Shown in pieces: positions 8,866 to 18,083 of a stretch of DNA of 59,828 nucleotides. The stretch is from NCBI GenBank assembly GCA_013298625.1, contig JAAFIF010000062.1, forward strand, positions 1 through 59,828, given 5' to 3'. Under the pieces are notes generated by a model. The model did no database searches, was not told the origin of the DNA, and saw nothing but the letters and a program-made list of their open reading frames with translations. The translations under genes were made by a program, and so were the position numbers. The stretch comes from Myxococcales bacterium (GTDB lineage Bacteria; Myxococcota_A; Polyangia; Polyangiales; Ga0077539). Every line of letters begins with the position of its first letter. Within the stretch, counting starts at the first letter, position 1.

Positions 8866-10509
8866 ATGGCCAACGCAGCGATGGCCGAAGCCGAGGACAC
8901 TGAGCGCGACAAACCCCAGAGCTCCGTCGCGCGCAACGCGGCCATTACGTTCGTCGGGACGCTGGCGTCGAGGCTGCTCGGGATGGTGCGCGAGGTGCTC
9001 ATCGCGGCGACGTTTCCCAAAGAAGTGACGGACGTGTTCTTCGTCGCGTGGAGGGTGCCCAACGCGCTGCGGGCGCTGCTCGCCGAGGGGGCCGCGAGCG
9101 CCGCGCTGGGGCCAGCGTTTTCGCAAGCGCTCGCGCCGACGGAGGGAAGCAAAGAGAAGAACCTCCCGCGACTGCGCGAGGTGCTCTCTCGCGTCGGGGG
9201 CGCTGCGCTCGTGGCGTTGGCGGTGGCCACGATCGCGGGCGTGCTCTTCGCGCGGCCGCTGTTTCAGCTGGTCTCGGGCGGGTTCAACGGCGATCGCGCG
9301 CGGTTCGAGCTCGGCGTGACGCTGCTGCGCGTGCTGTTTCCGTTCTTGTTCTTGATGGGGTGGTTTTCGCTGGGGCGAACGGCGCTCGAGCGGCTCGGAG
9401 ACTTCTCGACCGGCTCGAAGGCGAGCGTGCTGCAGAACGTGGCGTTTGTGCTCGCGCCGTTCGCGCTGGTGCCGTTTGCGCCGGCGCTGGGCATCAACCC
9501 GATCGTGATGATGGCGATCGCTGCGCTCATCGGCGGACTGCTGCAGGTGCTGTACTTGCGACCTGCGCTGCGCAGGCGCGGGCTGCTCGTGCGGCCGACG
9601 CTCGCGCCCGATCCTGCGCTGGGCGACGTGTCGAAGACCTTCGTCACGATGCTGTACGGGCAGCTCGTCTATCAAGCCACGGTGATGCTCTCTGCTCGCT
9701 TGCTCGCGACCCTCGAGCCCGGCAGCGCATCATGGAACAGCTACGCCCAGCGCCTCGCCGACATCCCCCAAGGGCTCTTCACTGTCTCGCTCGCCGGCGC
9801 TGCAGCGGCCGAAATGGAGCGCGCCGCGGTCGCCGAGGACCGCGCTGCGGTCGCGCGCACGTACGAGCGAACGCTGTCGTTGAGCGCGTTCGTCGCGCTG
9901 CCGGCGTGCGTGTTGTTGGCGGTCTACTCGGACGCGATCGTGCCGTTGGTGTTCGGCTATGGGCGGTTCGCGCAGGGCGAAGCGGCGGCGCGCAACATGT
10001 ACGAGGTCGCGCGGTCGCTGCAGTGGCAGGCGATCGGCGTGGCGCTCTTCGCGTTCGTGCACCCGACCAACAGGGTGTTCTCTGCGTTCAAGCGTCGTCG
10101 GCCGATCCTGACGGCCTCGACCGTGGCGCTGATTTCGTACTCGGTCGCGGCGGTCGTGCTGGCGAAGGCGCGCGGGCACATCGGCGTCGCCGCGGCCGGG
10201 GCGATCTCTGCGGCGGTGCAGCTCGGCGTGCTGCTGGTGCTCGTGTCGCGAGAGATCCCGGTGCGCTTCGGAAACGTGCTCGAGTCCTTCGCCAAGGTGC
10301 TCGCTGCGACCGGCGTGACCGCGCTCTGCGCGCTCGGCGCGGTGCGGTGGCTGCCGGTGAGCTCGAACACGATCGCCTCGAAATTGCTCGCGGCGCTCGT
10401 GGGCGCGGCGCTGCTCGTGGTGTATGCCTCGCTCACGTGGTTGCTGCGATGCGAAGAGGCGAACGAGATCGTGCGAAGGGTTCGGCGGCGAAGCCGACGC
10501 GAGACGTAG
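8866..10509 (+). CDS. murJ: Lipid II flippase MurJ (MviN family)
   Basis: This inner-membrane flippase moves lipid II across the membrane for peptidoglycan synthesis. It is 547 residues with about 14 hydrophobic segments, as expected for the MOP-superfamily MurJ. Family features include RLLGMVREVLIAATFP near the N-terminus (TM1), the conserved FFVAWRVPNALRALLAEGA stretch that follows, and the Arg-bearing RLADIPQGLF region midway. The start could be the ATG at 8866 or the in-frame ATG at 8881. The 3' end overlaps engB by 61 bp. It is divergent from the dynamin-like GTPase, which may point to shared envelope regulation. Confidence 0.95.
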   Translation: MANAAMAEAEDTERDKPQSSVARNAAITFVGTLASRLLGMVREVLIAATFPKEVTDVFFVAWRVPNALRALLAEGAASAALGPAFSQALAPTEGSKEKNLPRLREVLSRVGGAALVALAVATIAGVLFARPLFQLVSGGFNGDRARFELGVTLLRVLFPFLFLMGWFSLGRTALERLGDFSTGSKASVLQNVAFVLAPFALVPFAPALGINPIVMMAIAALIGGLLQVLYLRPALRRRGLLVRPTLAPDPALGDVSKTFVTMLYGQLVYQATVMLSARLLATLEPGSASWNSYAQRLADIPQGLFTVSLAGAAAAEMERAAVAEDRAAVARTYERTLSLSAFVALPACVLLAVYSDAIVPLVFGYGRFAQGEAAARNMYEVARSLQWQAIGVALFAFVHPTNRVFSAFKRRRPILTASTVALISYSVAAVVLAKARGHIGVAAAGAISAAVQLGVLLVLVSREIPVRFGNVLESFAKVLAATGVTALCALGAVRWLPVSSNTIASKLLAALVGAALLVVYASLTWLLRCEEANEIVRRVRRRSRRET

Positions 10510-11252
10510 CGAAATCTACGGCAAAAACACTGACCAAACCGAAGTCGACCGCGCCGGCGAAGAGCGCGGCGCCGAGCAAGCCGTCGAGCAAGCCCTCGAG
10601 CGGAGCTTCTCCGTGGACGGTGACCGCGGCGAGCTTCGTCATCGAGGCGCGCACCGTCGCGCAGCTTCCAGCGCCGACGCTGAACGAGGTCGCGTTCGCC
10701 GGCCGCAGCAACGTCGGAAAGTCCACGCTGCTCAACGCGATCGCGCAGCGCAAAGGCCTCGCGCGCACCTCGTCGACGCCGGGGTGCACGCGCGGGCTGA
10801 TCGTGTTCGATCTGACGTTTCGCGGCGGACAATCGCTGCGGCTGGTGGACCTGCCGGGATACGGCTTCGCCGCGCGCGGCCGCGAAGAGCGGCGCGAGTG
10901 GGGCGGGATGATCGAGGGCTACCTCGCGGGCGAGCGGCCGACGCTGCGCTGCGTGGCGGTGCTCGTCGACGCGCGTCGGGGACCGGAAGAAGAAGAGCGA
11001 CAGCTCGTGCAGTTCTTGTCGTCGGTGGGCGTGCCGTTTGTGTTCGTCGCGACGAAGCTGGACAAGCTGTCGAAGAACGAGCGGTTCGCGGCGCTCGCGC
11101 GAATCGGCAGTGATTTTGGCGCTCGTGTGGTCGGTGTGTCCGGAGAGACCGGAGAAGGCCGCGACGAATTGCTGCGCGTGTTGATTCGATTGAGCGGCGA
11201 CGGCACCAACGACGCAATGTCGAGCGCGCCCGCCGTCAGCGACGTCCGCTGA
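10449..11252 (+). CDS. engB: Ribosome-biogenesis GTPase EngB/YsxC with basic N-terminal extension
   Basis: This small TRAFAC GTPase is needed for large ribosomal subunit assembly. G1 is GRSNVGKS (residues 85-92), G3 is DLPGYG (134-139) and G4 is TKLD (202-205). The core begins near residue 60. The first ~60 residues are a Lys/Ser/Ala/Pro-rich tail absent from typical ~200-residue EngB. The ATG at 10449 is the only good start upstream of the core. It lies inside murJ, so the two genes overlap by 61 bp in different frames. The tail may bind RNA through its lysines, or part of it may not be translated if a non-standard downstream start is used. Confidence 0.93.
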   Translation: MRRGERDRAKGSAAKPTRDVAKSTAKTLTKPKSTAPAKSAAPSKPSSKPSSGASPWTVTAASFVIEARTVAQLPAPTLNEVAFAGRSNVGKSTLLNAIAQRKGLARTSSTPGCTRGLIVFDLTFRGGQSLRLVDLPGYGFAARGREERREWGGMIEGYLAGERPTLRCVAVLVDARRGPEEEERQLVQFLSSVGVPFVFVATKLDKLSKNERFAALARIGSDFGARVVGVSGETGEGRDELLRVLIRLSGDGTNDAMSSAPAVSDVR

Positions 11253-11418
11253 GCGACTCGGGTTGACACACCTCCGGCACGCGACGGCTCGCTTCGGCTC
11301 ATGTGTTCGGCCGTTCAGGCATCGGACATCGCGCGCTGATTCCTAGGAAATTCTCGCACGAAAACTCGGTCCGGTCGTTGACGGCGCACCGTGTCGTGAA
11401 CGAGAGTGGCACACAACG

Positions 11419-12306
11419 ATGTCGTTCGGACTGCTCGCTCCGCTCACCCTCGCGGCCCTCGCATTTGTGACGACGCTGAGCCGCCCGCCGACGCCTCCCG
11501 TCGTGCATTCGAGCATCCGCGTGGTCGACGTGCGCGGCGCAGCGGCGCTGGTGGCGCGGGGCGCGAGCGTGCTGGACGCCCGTGATTCTGGAGCGTTTTC
11601 GAGCGGCCACTTGCCGGGGGCGCAGCTGTACGCCTGGTCGCTCTTCACGGGGACGGGCGCGCAGCGGGGACGGCTGCGACGGGACATCGACGCGGTCGCC
11701 GCGGGCCTCGCGGCGCTGGGCGTGGACGAGTCGCGACCGACGCTGGTGTACGGCTCTGCTGGCACAGGTCACGGAGAAGAAGGGCACGCGGCGTGGTTGC
11801 TCGCGCTGCTCGGGCACGGCGACGTCGCGATGCTCGACGGCGGCATCGACGCGTGGCGCAGCGCGGGCCGACCCGTGGTGACCAGCGTGACCGCGCCGCG
11901 CGCGGGGCGCTTCGTGGCCCGTGTGCGCGCGGAGCTCCGGGCGGATCGCGAGCAGGTCGCGTCGGGCGCTGTGCAAGTGCTCGACGTGCGAAGCGCGAGC
12001 GAATTTGGCGGGGCCGTGGCTGGAGGCGAGTCGCGGGGCGGGCACATTCCAGGCGCTCTCTCGATGGATTGGCGCACGGTGCTCGACGAGCGCGGCCGCG
12101 TGCGTCCGGCGCAGCGTTTGCGCGAGGCGCTCGAGACCGCCGGCGTCGACGCGGGCGATCCCATCGTGGTGGTTTGCTCGAACGGCGTCCGCTCGGGCTT
12201 CGTGGCCTCGGTGCTCGCGGCGCGCTCGGTGGTGTCTGCGCGCGTGTACGACGGGGCGATGATCGAGTGGAGCGCGGACAGCGCCGCGGCGTTGGCGATC
12301 GGCTGA
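11419..12306 (+). CDS. Tandem rhodanese-domain sulfurtransferase, exported or anchored
   Basis: This 295-residue protein has an N-terminal hydrophobic segment (about 3-18) followed by two rhodanese domains. Domain 1 (about 32-150) has the VLDARDSGAFSSGHLPGA framework but Gly/Ser (YGSAG, G112) where the active cysteine should be, so it is a non-catalytic copy. Domain 2 (about 165-290) has VLDVRSASEF and an active-site loop C253-SNGVRSG. This is the usual architecture of thiosulfate/3-mercaptopyruvate sulfurtransferases, where only the C-terminal domain is active. The N-terminal segment suggests a periplasmic or membrane location. It is separated from engB by 166 bp, which contains the 10-bp palindrome TTCCTAGGAA at 11340-11349. 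Confidence 0.88.
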   Translation: MSFGLLAPLTLAALAFVTTLSRPPTPPVVHSSIRVVDVRGAAALVARGASVLDARDSGAFSSGHLPGAQLYAWSLFTGTGAQRGRLRRDIDAVAAGLAALGVDESRPTLVYGSAGTGHGEEGHAAWLLALLGHGDVAMLDGGIDAWRSAGRPVVTSVTAPRAGRFVARVRAELRADREQVASGAVQVLDVRSASEFGGAVAGGESRGGHIPGALSMDWRTVLDERGRVRPAQRLREALETAGVDAGDPIVVVCSNGVRSGFVASVLAARSVVSARVYDGAMIEWSADSAAALAIG

Positions 12307-12358
12307 CGACGCGGCAAATCGCGCGCTCGAATGGCAAAGTTGGTATAGGCTCCCGCTC

Positions 12359-14017
12359 GTGCTGCGTTGCCCTCTCTGCGGTCTCGATCTGGCGCCGGGG
12401 ACCACTGAATGTCCCCGCGATGGCGTCGCCATCGGCGACCCGACGGACCCGATGGTGGGCGTCACGCTCGCGGGTCGATACAAGGTCTTGGCCCGACTTG
12501 CGCGGGGCGGGATGGCCTCGGTGTACCTCGCGCAGCACCAGCTGATCGGCCGTCGAGCGGCGATCAAAGTGCTGCGTCGCGAGCTGTGCGACGACCCCGT
12601 GCAGCGCGATCGCTTCGTGCGCGAGGCGAGGGCGGTCAACCGGATCGACCACGAGAACATCGTTCAGATCGTGGACTACGGCGAGGCCGACGACGGCCGA
12701 GTGTTTCTGGTGATGGAGTACTTGCCCGGCGAGTCGCTGCACCATCGGATTGGCCGGGGAGTGCTTCCGCCGGTGCGGGCGCTGGACATTTCGGCACAGA
12801 TCGCTGCTGGGCTGGCACGCGCGCACCAAATGGGCGTGATTCATCGGGATTTGAAGCCGGACAACATCTTGTTGTTGCCTCCCACGGAGCCTGGCGGCCG
12901 CGACCGCGTGAAGATCTTGGACTTCGGGATCGCCAAGCTGCTCGACCAACCCGCGCTCACGGCGTCGGACAAGATTTTCGGAACGCCGGGCTACATCGCG
13001 CCCGAGTACGCCTCGGGGGCGCCGATCGACGCGCGTGCGGATCTGTATTCGCTCGGCGTGGTGCTCTACGAGATGGTCACGGGGCGGCTGCCGTTCGAGG
13101 CTGAGTACCCGGCGGACTTGCTGCTCAAGCACATGCTCGATCCGCCGATTCCGCCGCGGTCAGTGCGGCCAGAGCTACCGCAGCCGGTGGAGGACTTGAT
13201 CCTGCGCTTGCTCGTGAAGAACGCCGACCAACGCTATCGCGACGCGTTTCACTTGATCGAAGAGATCGAGCGCGTGCGGCAGAGCCTGGGCGGCCCGAGC
13301 CCCGAGATCACCGCGGTGCGCGTGGCGATCAGCCAGAGCTCGGAGCCGATCGCGCCGGTCGAGCCCACGAGCGCGACGGGGCTGGTTCCGCCGACGCCTG
13401 AGCACGGCAAGAGCGTGCTCGGCGCGCGGTCGTGGAGCCGGTACATCGACGCGCTGCGCGGGGCGTTTACCGAGCGTTTTCGCGCGGCGATCCCCGAGCC
13501 GATGGTGCAGCGGCTCTCGGTGATGGAGGCGCGGGTGACGGCCATGCGCGAGCGGCTCGAGCACATCGAGCAGTGCAAGCGCGAGCTTCTGTCGCTCGAG
13601 GCGCGGGGCCGTGATTTTCGCCGCACGATGGGCCGCGCGATCGACACGCTGTCCCGCGACAAGAGCAGCAAAGAGCGCGAGCGCGACCAGATCGCGCGCG
13701 ATCGCGAGCAGATTTCGCGCAACCGACAGGCGCTCGTGGACCGGGTCGAGGCAGGCGAGAGCGCGCTCGTGGGCGAGGCGGACGCGCTGTTGTGGCGGCT
13801 GGCCGCGTGCGACGAGCTGCTGCGCGACGCGGTGATGCAGGTCGAGGACATCGAGTTTCAGTCCCGCGAAATCGAGGCGCAGCTCGATCGGCTCAACGAG
13901 GGGCTCGAGCAAGAGCAAGACGCGCTGCTCGCGGCGATGCAAGCGGCGCTCGCCGAGGTCGGCGGGGACGACGCTGCGTTGCGCGCGCACGTGCAAGCGC
14001 TGCAGGTGAGCGCCTGA
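12359..14017 (+). CDS. Ser/Thr protein kinase with N-terminal zinc ribbon and C-terminal coiled coil
   Basis: The start is a GTG at 12359. The 552-residue protein opens with a short Cys motif (C4, C7, C18: CPLC...ECPRDG), resembling a half zinc ribbon. A Hanks-type kinase domain follows at about 40-305: Gly-rich loop LARGGMASVY, Lys70 in AIK, HRDLKPDN with catalytic Asp164, DFG at 188-190, and GTPGYIAPEYA. All catalytic residues are present, so it should be active. Residues about 385-540 are a charged coiled coil. No transmembrane segment is evident, so it is cytosolic. It lies 52 nt after the rhodanese gene. Substrates are unknown. Confidence 0.94.
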   Translation: MLRCPLCGLDLAPGTTECPRDGVAIGDPTDPMVGVTLAGRYKVLARLARGGMASVYLAQHQLIGRRAAIKVLRRELCDDPVQRDRFVREARAVNRIDHENIVQIVDYGEADDGRVFLVMEYLPGESLHHRIGRGVLPPVRALDISAQIAAGLARAHQMGVIHRDLKPDNILLLPPTEPGGRDRVKILDFGIAKLLDQPALTASDKIFGTPGYIAPEYASGAPIDARADLYSLGVVLYEMVTGRLPFEAEYPADLLLKHMLDPPIPPRSVRPELPQPVEDLILRLLVKNADQRYRDAFHLIEEIERVRQSLGGPSPEITAVRVAISQSSEPIAPVEPTSATGLVPPTPEHGKSVLGARSWSRYIDALRGAFTERFRAAIPEPMVQRLSVMEARVTAMRERLEHIEQCKRELLSLEARGRDFRRTMGRAIDTLSRDKSSKERERDQIARDREQISRNRQALVDRVEAGESALVGEADALLWRLAACDELLRDAVMQVEDIEFQSREIEAQLDRLNEGLEQEQDALLAAMQAALAEVGGDDAALRAHVQALQVSA

Positions 14018-14085
14018 GCGCCTGAGCGCTCGCGTGCGCGCTAGCGGTTGAAGTGCGCGCGATCCGGGGTGTACCGTCTCGCGCC

Positions 14086-15141
14086 GTGAAACGCCCGAAC
14101 GCGATCAGTCGCGCATCCGCAGTGCTCCTGGCGGTCGGAGCCCTCAGCTCCGTCGCGCAGCCAGCGCTCGCGCAACGCAGGCCCCGAGCGCAGCAGCCGC
14201 CCGCTGAAGACCCTCGCGTGGTCGAGGCGAGGCGGGCGTACGACGATGGTCGTCGCTTGTTCGACGCTCGGTCGTACACCGAGGCGCTTCGCCGCTTCGA
14301 GCGCGCGTTCGAGCTGCGAAACAACCCTGTGATCTTGGTGGCGATCGCGAACTGCCACGAGCAGACGGGCAATTTTCGCGACGCTGTGGCCGCGCTCGAG
14401 CGCTATCTGCGCGAGCGCGTGGATGCGCCGGATCGCGCGGCCATCGAGCAGCGACTGACGCAGCTTCGACCGCGCGCGCAGCAGCAGGGCGCGACGAGCG
14501 CGGCGGGCGCGAGCACGACTTCGACCGCCGCGGGCGCGAGCACCACGGCGAGCACGACCACGACGACGACGACCACCACCACCACGACGGGCGTCGCTGG
14601 CGCTGCGGGCGGGACGACGCCCACCAACGCAAGCGCTGCGACGGCGTCGACGAGCGCGACGAGCGCGACGGCGGACGCTGGCGCGGCGACGACCGGCACA
14701 GAGTCCGCGGCGACCGCGGGCGCGACGGAGTCGGCGAGCGCGAACGGAGATGCGACGGCCCCGGCGGCGGAGCCTCCGACGCCACCGCCTCCGGCGCGGG
14801 GGACGAGCCCTGCGGTTTGGGTCTGTGCAGCCCTGGCGGGCGCGGGGGTGGCCGGCGGCTCTGTCCTGGGATTTCTCGCGCTGGGTGACCACGCGACGTA
14901 CAACACGGCGCCGACGCGGGAGCTGAAGGACCGCGGCGAGACGTACGCGTTGCTGGCGGACTTGTCGTTTGCGACCGCGGTGCTCTCGGGCTTCGTGGGG
15001 ACGGTTGTTTTCTTGTCGGACCGCGCCGAGGCCGAGCGCGAACAGCGAGCGACGGCGCACTTGCGGCCGCACGAGCGCAGCCGCCGCGCGACCGTCGCGC
15101 GTGTGCGACCGGCGCCCACGGGCCTCACGGTGAGCTGGTGA
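14086..15141 (+). CDS. Exported TPR protein with Thr/Ala-rich linker and membrane anchor
   Basis: I prefer the GTG at 14086, which gives a clean signal peptide (MKRPNAISRASAVLLAVGAL...ALA-Q); the upstream GTG at 14053 only adds residues before it. The mature N-terminus has TPR-like helices (about 45-115, including ARRAYDDGRRLFDARSYTEA). A long Ala/Thr low-complexity stretch follows, including a run of threonines. Two hydrophobic segments (about 245-270 and 290-310) come before a basic tail. Total length is 351 residues. This layout is common among myxobacterial periplasmic TPR proteins. It lies 14 nt upstream of a small lipoprotein gene, probably in the same transcript. Confidence 0.72.
   Translation: MKRPNAISRASAVLLAVGALSSVAQPALAQRRPRAQQPPAEDPRVVEARRAYDDGRRLFDARSYTEALRRFERAFELRNNPVILVAIANCHEQTGNFRDAVAALERYLRERVDAPDRAAIEQRLTQLRPRAQQQGATSAAGASTTSTAAGASTTASTTTTTTTTTTTTGVAGAAGGTTPTNASAATASTSATSATADAGAATTGTESAATAGATESASANGDATAPAAEPPTPPPPARGTSPAVWVCAALAGAGVAGGSVLGFLALGDHATYNTAPTRELKDRGETYALLADLSFATAVLSGFVGTVVFLSDRAEAEREQRATAHLRPHERSRRATVARVRPAPTGLTVSW
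14551..14592 (+). repeat. Threonine-codon microsatellite
   Basis: A run of acg/acc triplets inside the TPR protein gene encodes mostly threonine. It keeps frame and is part of the low-complexity linker. Such triplet tracts can change length by slippage. Confidence 0.7.
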
Positions 15142-15155
15142 GGAGCGGAGCAACC

Positions 15156-15626
15156 ATGAGACACATGAATTCAAGTCGCGCTGCGGCGCGCAGGGCGTTG
15201 GCGCTGCTGGCCCTCGCGTTGGGGGCTTCGGTCTCGGGCTGCGAGCTGATCGTGCGGTTCGACGAGTCGAAGCTGATGGACGTGCCTGCGGTCGACGCGC
15301 CGCGCGCGGACGCCGCGAGCGAAGCTGCTGCCGATGCAGAGCAGGACGCGGGCGACGCGACGATGGCGGAGGCTTCGACGGACGCAGCTTCGGAGGCTGC
15401 GGTCGACGCGGCTGATGTGCTGACGGACGGGTTTGTGTCGAGGCCTGACGCCATCGCTGATTCGACGCCCGACGCGAGCTCGGACGCCAATCCCGACAGC
15501 GCTGCCGAACCTTCTCCAGAACCGACCGTCGAGGCGGGCGTCGAGCCCACACCGGACGCCGGGGTCGACGCGTCCGACGACGCTGCACCGATGGGCGATG
15601 CGGCGATGGACGCGAGCACGGACTGA
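15156..15626 (+). CDS. Small Asp/Ala-rich lipoprotein
   Basis: The ATG at 15156 has a good ribosome site (AGGAG at 15141-15145, overlapping the end of the previous gene). The 156-residue product has a lipoprotein signal ending GASVSGC. A short ordered start (ELIVRFDESKLMDVP) is followed by about 115 residues made almost only of Asp, Ala, Ser, Glu, Thr and Pro. This looks like an acidic, unstructured surface tether. The same DxxxDA style recurs in the lipoprotein at 30-32 kb. No function can be assigned. Confidence 0.75.
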   Translation: MRHMNSSRAAARRALALLALALGASVSGCELIVRFDESKLMDVPAVDAPRADAASEAAADAEQDAGDATMAEASTDAASEAAVDAADVLTDGFVSRPDAIADSTPDASSDANPDSAAEPSPEPTVEAGVEPTPDAGVDASDDAAPMGDAAMDASTD

Positions 15627-15644
15627 GGCAAGTCGAGAAAAACA

Positions 15645-16919
15645 ATGACGCAGATCGATACGGTACGCGCGCGCGAAGTCCTCGATTCACGTGGAAATCC
15701 TACGGTCGAAGTCGAGGTCACGCTCTCGGGCGGGGCGTCGGGGCGCGCCGCGGTTCCGTCCGGGGCGAGCACGGGCGAGCACGAGGCGATCGAGCTTCGT
15801 GACGGCGGAAAGCGCTACGTCGGCAAGGGCGTCCTCAAGGCCGTCGAGCACGTCAACTCGACGCTCTCGCGCGTGGTGCAAGACGCCGACGCGCTGGACC
15901 AGTTCGAGGTCGACCGCTTGATGCTCGAGGCCGACGGGACGCACAACAAGGGCAAGCTCGGCGCCAACGCGATCCTCGCGGTCTCGATGGCGACGGCGCG
16001 TGCGGCGGCGGACGCGCTGGCGATTCCGCTGTGGCGCTACCTCGGCGGCGCGCAGGCGCACGTGCTCCCGGTCCCGTTGATGAACATCCTCAACGGCGGC
16101 GCGCACGCGGACAACGGCCTCGAGGTGCAAGAGTTCATGGTGGCCCCCGTGGGCGCGCCGAGCTTCGCAGAGGCCCTGCGCGCGGGCGTCGAGGTGTTTC
16201 ATCACCTCAAGGCGCAGCTCAAGAAAGAGGGCCTGACGACGGCGGTCGGCGACGAGGGCGGCTTCGCGCCGAAGCTCGGGGCCAACGAAGAGGCGATCCA
16301 GCGAATCCTCAAAGCTATCGAAGCCGCTGGCTACACGCCGGGCAAGGACATCTGCCTCGCGCTGGACGTCGCTGCGAGCGAGCTGTTCGACAAGGCCGCG
16401 GGCACGTACCGCTGGGATCGCGGCGTGAAGTCCCGCGAAGAGATGGTCGAGCTCTACGCCAAGCTCACCGCGCAGTACCCGCTGATCTCGATCGAAGACG
16501 GCTTCGCCGAGGACGATTGGGACGGCTGGAAGGCGCACACGCGCCGCACCGGCCCGACGTGCCAGCTCGTCGGCGACGACTTGTTCGTGACCAACATCGA
16601 GCGCTTGCAAAAGGGCATCGACGAAGACGTCGCCAACGCGATTCTCATCAAGCTCAACCAGATCGGCACCGTGAGCGAGACGCTCGATGCCATCGCGCTC
16701 GGCGCGCGTCACGGGTTTCGCTCGATCATTTCGCACCGCTCGGGCGAGACCGAGGACACGTTCATCGCAGACCTCGCCGTCGCGACCAACGCTGGCATGA
16801 TCAAGACCGGCAGCGCGAGCCGCTCGGACCGCGTCGCGAAGTACAATCAGCTGCTGCGCATCGAGCAAGAGCTCGGCAACGGCGCGAAGTACCTCGGCCG
16901 CAAGGCGTTTACTCGCTGA
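15645..16919 (+). CDS. eno: Enolase
   Basis: This glycolytic enzyme converts 2-phosphoglycerate to phosphoenolpyruvate and is a cytosolic, Mg-dependent dimer. The 424-residue length is typical. It begins MTQIDTVRAREVLDSRGNPT and contains the SGASTGEHEA loop, GDEGGFAP, the metal-ligand region LALDVAASE, and the signature LIKLNQIGTVSET followed by SHRSGETED. All key residues appear intact. It follows a small lipoprotein by 18 nt. The DMT permease start lies 10 nt after its stop. Confidence 0.98.
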   Translation: MTQIDTVRAREVLDSRGNPTVEVEVTLSGGASGRAAVPSGASTGEHEAIELRDGGKRYVGKGVLKAVEHVNSTLSRVVQDADALDQFEVDRLMLEADGTHNKGKLGANAILAVSMATARAAADALAIPLWRYLGGAQAHVLPVPLMNILNGGAHADNGLEVQEFMVAPVGAPSFAEALRAGVEVFHHLKAQLKKEGLTTAVGDEGGFAPKLGANEEAIQRILKAIEAAGYTPGKDICLALDVAASELFDKAAGTYRWDRGVKSREEMVELYAKLTAQYPLISIEDGFAEDDWDGWKAHTRRTGPTCQLVGDDLFVTNIERLQKGIDEDVANAILIKLNQIGTVSETLDAIALGARHGFRSIISHRSGETEDTFIADLAVATNAGMIKTGSASRSDRVAKYNQLLRIEQELGNGAKYLGRKAFTR

Positions 16920-16929
16920 ATCGCTGAGC

Positions 16930-17883
16930 TTGAGCGGGCCGTCAGCGACGAGGGGTGGGGACGACCGACGCGCCGTCGTCGCGACGCTGCTCATGGTGCA
17001 GATCGCCTTCGCGAGCTGGGCCATCGTCGGAAAGGTCACGCTCGGCGTCGTCGCCGCCGAGGCGCTCACGTTTCTGCGGCTCTTCGGCGGCGCTCTCGCG
17101 TTTGCGATCGTCGCCCGCGTGCGCCGCGATCCGGTGCTTCCGCCGAAGGGAGAGCGCTTCGAGCTCGTCTTGCTCGCGCTCACGGGGCTGGTGATCAATC
17201 AGCTGTGCTTCACGTGGGGCTTGCGCAGGACGAGCGCCGTCGAGACCACGCTGCTCGTCGCGATGATCCCGGTGTTCTCTGCGCTCTTCGCGGTGCTCTC
17301 GGGCGCCGAGCGACCGGCGCGCACGTTTTGGATCGGGCTCGCGAGCGCCCTCGGCGGCGCGGTGATCGTCGCGCGGCCGTGGCGCCTGCACGCGCAGAGC
17401 GCGCACTTGTTCGGCGACGCGCTCGTGCTGGTCAACTCTGCTTCGTATGCGGTCTACCTCGTGCGCGGACGCAGGGCGTTCTTGAAGCACGGCGCGCTCA
17501 CGGTGCTCGGGTGGATCTTTCCGATCGCAGCTGTGTGCGTGGCGCCGATCGGTGTCCCTGCGCTGATCGAAGGCATCGCTGGGTACTCGTCGCGCACGTG
17601 GGGCGCGCTCGCGTACGTCGTGCTCGCTCCGACGGTGTTCGCGTATGGCGGCAACGCGTATGCGCTCGCTCGCGCTCCCAGCTCGCTCGTCGCGGCGTTT
17701 ATCTACGTCCAGCCGGCGCTCGCGATGCTCATGGCCGTCACGCTCGGCGACCCGCTCGCCCGTTGGCTCGGCGTCGCGCCGCCCGGCGAGCGCCTCGACG
17801 CCGCGTCGATCGTCGGGATGGCCGCCATCCTCGCCGGCGTCTGGATCGCCACGCGCCCCTCGGGAGAAGGCGCGAAAGCGTAG
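16930..17883 (+). CDS. EamA/DMT-family membrane transporter
   Basis: This is a 317-residue protein with about ten hydrophobic segments in two EamA halves (about 20-150 and 165-300). The second half ends VGMAAILAGVWIATR, a typical DMT C-terminus. The start is TTG at 16930. An in-frame ATG at 16993 (MVQIAFASWAIVGK) would remove a hydrophilic 21-residue lead and is a fair alternative. Members export amino acids, nucleobases or other metabolites; the substrate cannot be read from sequence. It is directly downstream of eno, probably on the same mRNA. Confidence 0.87.
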   Translation: MSGPSATRGGDDRRAVVATLLMVQIAFASWAIVGKVTLGVVAAEALTFLRLFGGALAFAIVARVRRDPVLPPKGERFELVLLALTGLVINQLCFTWGLRRTSAVETTLLVAMIPVFSALFAVLSGAERPARTFWIGLASALGGAVIVARPWRLHAQSAHLFGDALVLVNSASYAVYLVRGRRAFLKHGALTVLGWIFPIAAVCVAPIGVPALIEGIAGYSSRTWGALAYVVLAPTVFAYGGNAYALARAPSSLVAAFIYVQPALAMLMAVTLGDPLARWLGVAPPGERLDAASIVGMAAILAGVWIATRPSGEGAKA

Positions 17884-18083
17884 CCTGATTTTGCGCCGCG
17901 TGTCTGCGAAGATATTGCGAGCAAAATTGCAGGGTTTCGAAGAATTATTACCCCTGACGTCCGAGCGCTTCGTGCGCTACTCTCTCGCGTGTCGACGATG
18001 TGTCGACCTGGCGGCTCGCGAGTGACGCCGTGCGTCCCTCGCGAAGACGTCTCGCAACCACTCCGATCGAGGAGGCACCGAGC
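17884..18083 (+). promoter_or_regulatory. AT-richer upstream region of hpf
   Basis: About 200 bp without a gene, clearly richer in A/T than its surroundings around 17885-17955. It includes the short palindrome TTGCGAGCAA at 17915-17924 and ends with a GGAGG ribosome site at 18071-18075. It is the likely promoter region for hpf and perhaps ptsN. I could not identify a convincing -10/-35 or -24/-12 element. Confidence 0.4.

Noticed and set aside
11263..11291. TTGACA at 11263-11268 as a -35 box for the rhodanese gene
   Set aside because: No acceptable -10 hexamer lies 16-18 bp downstream.
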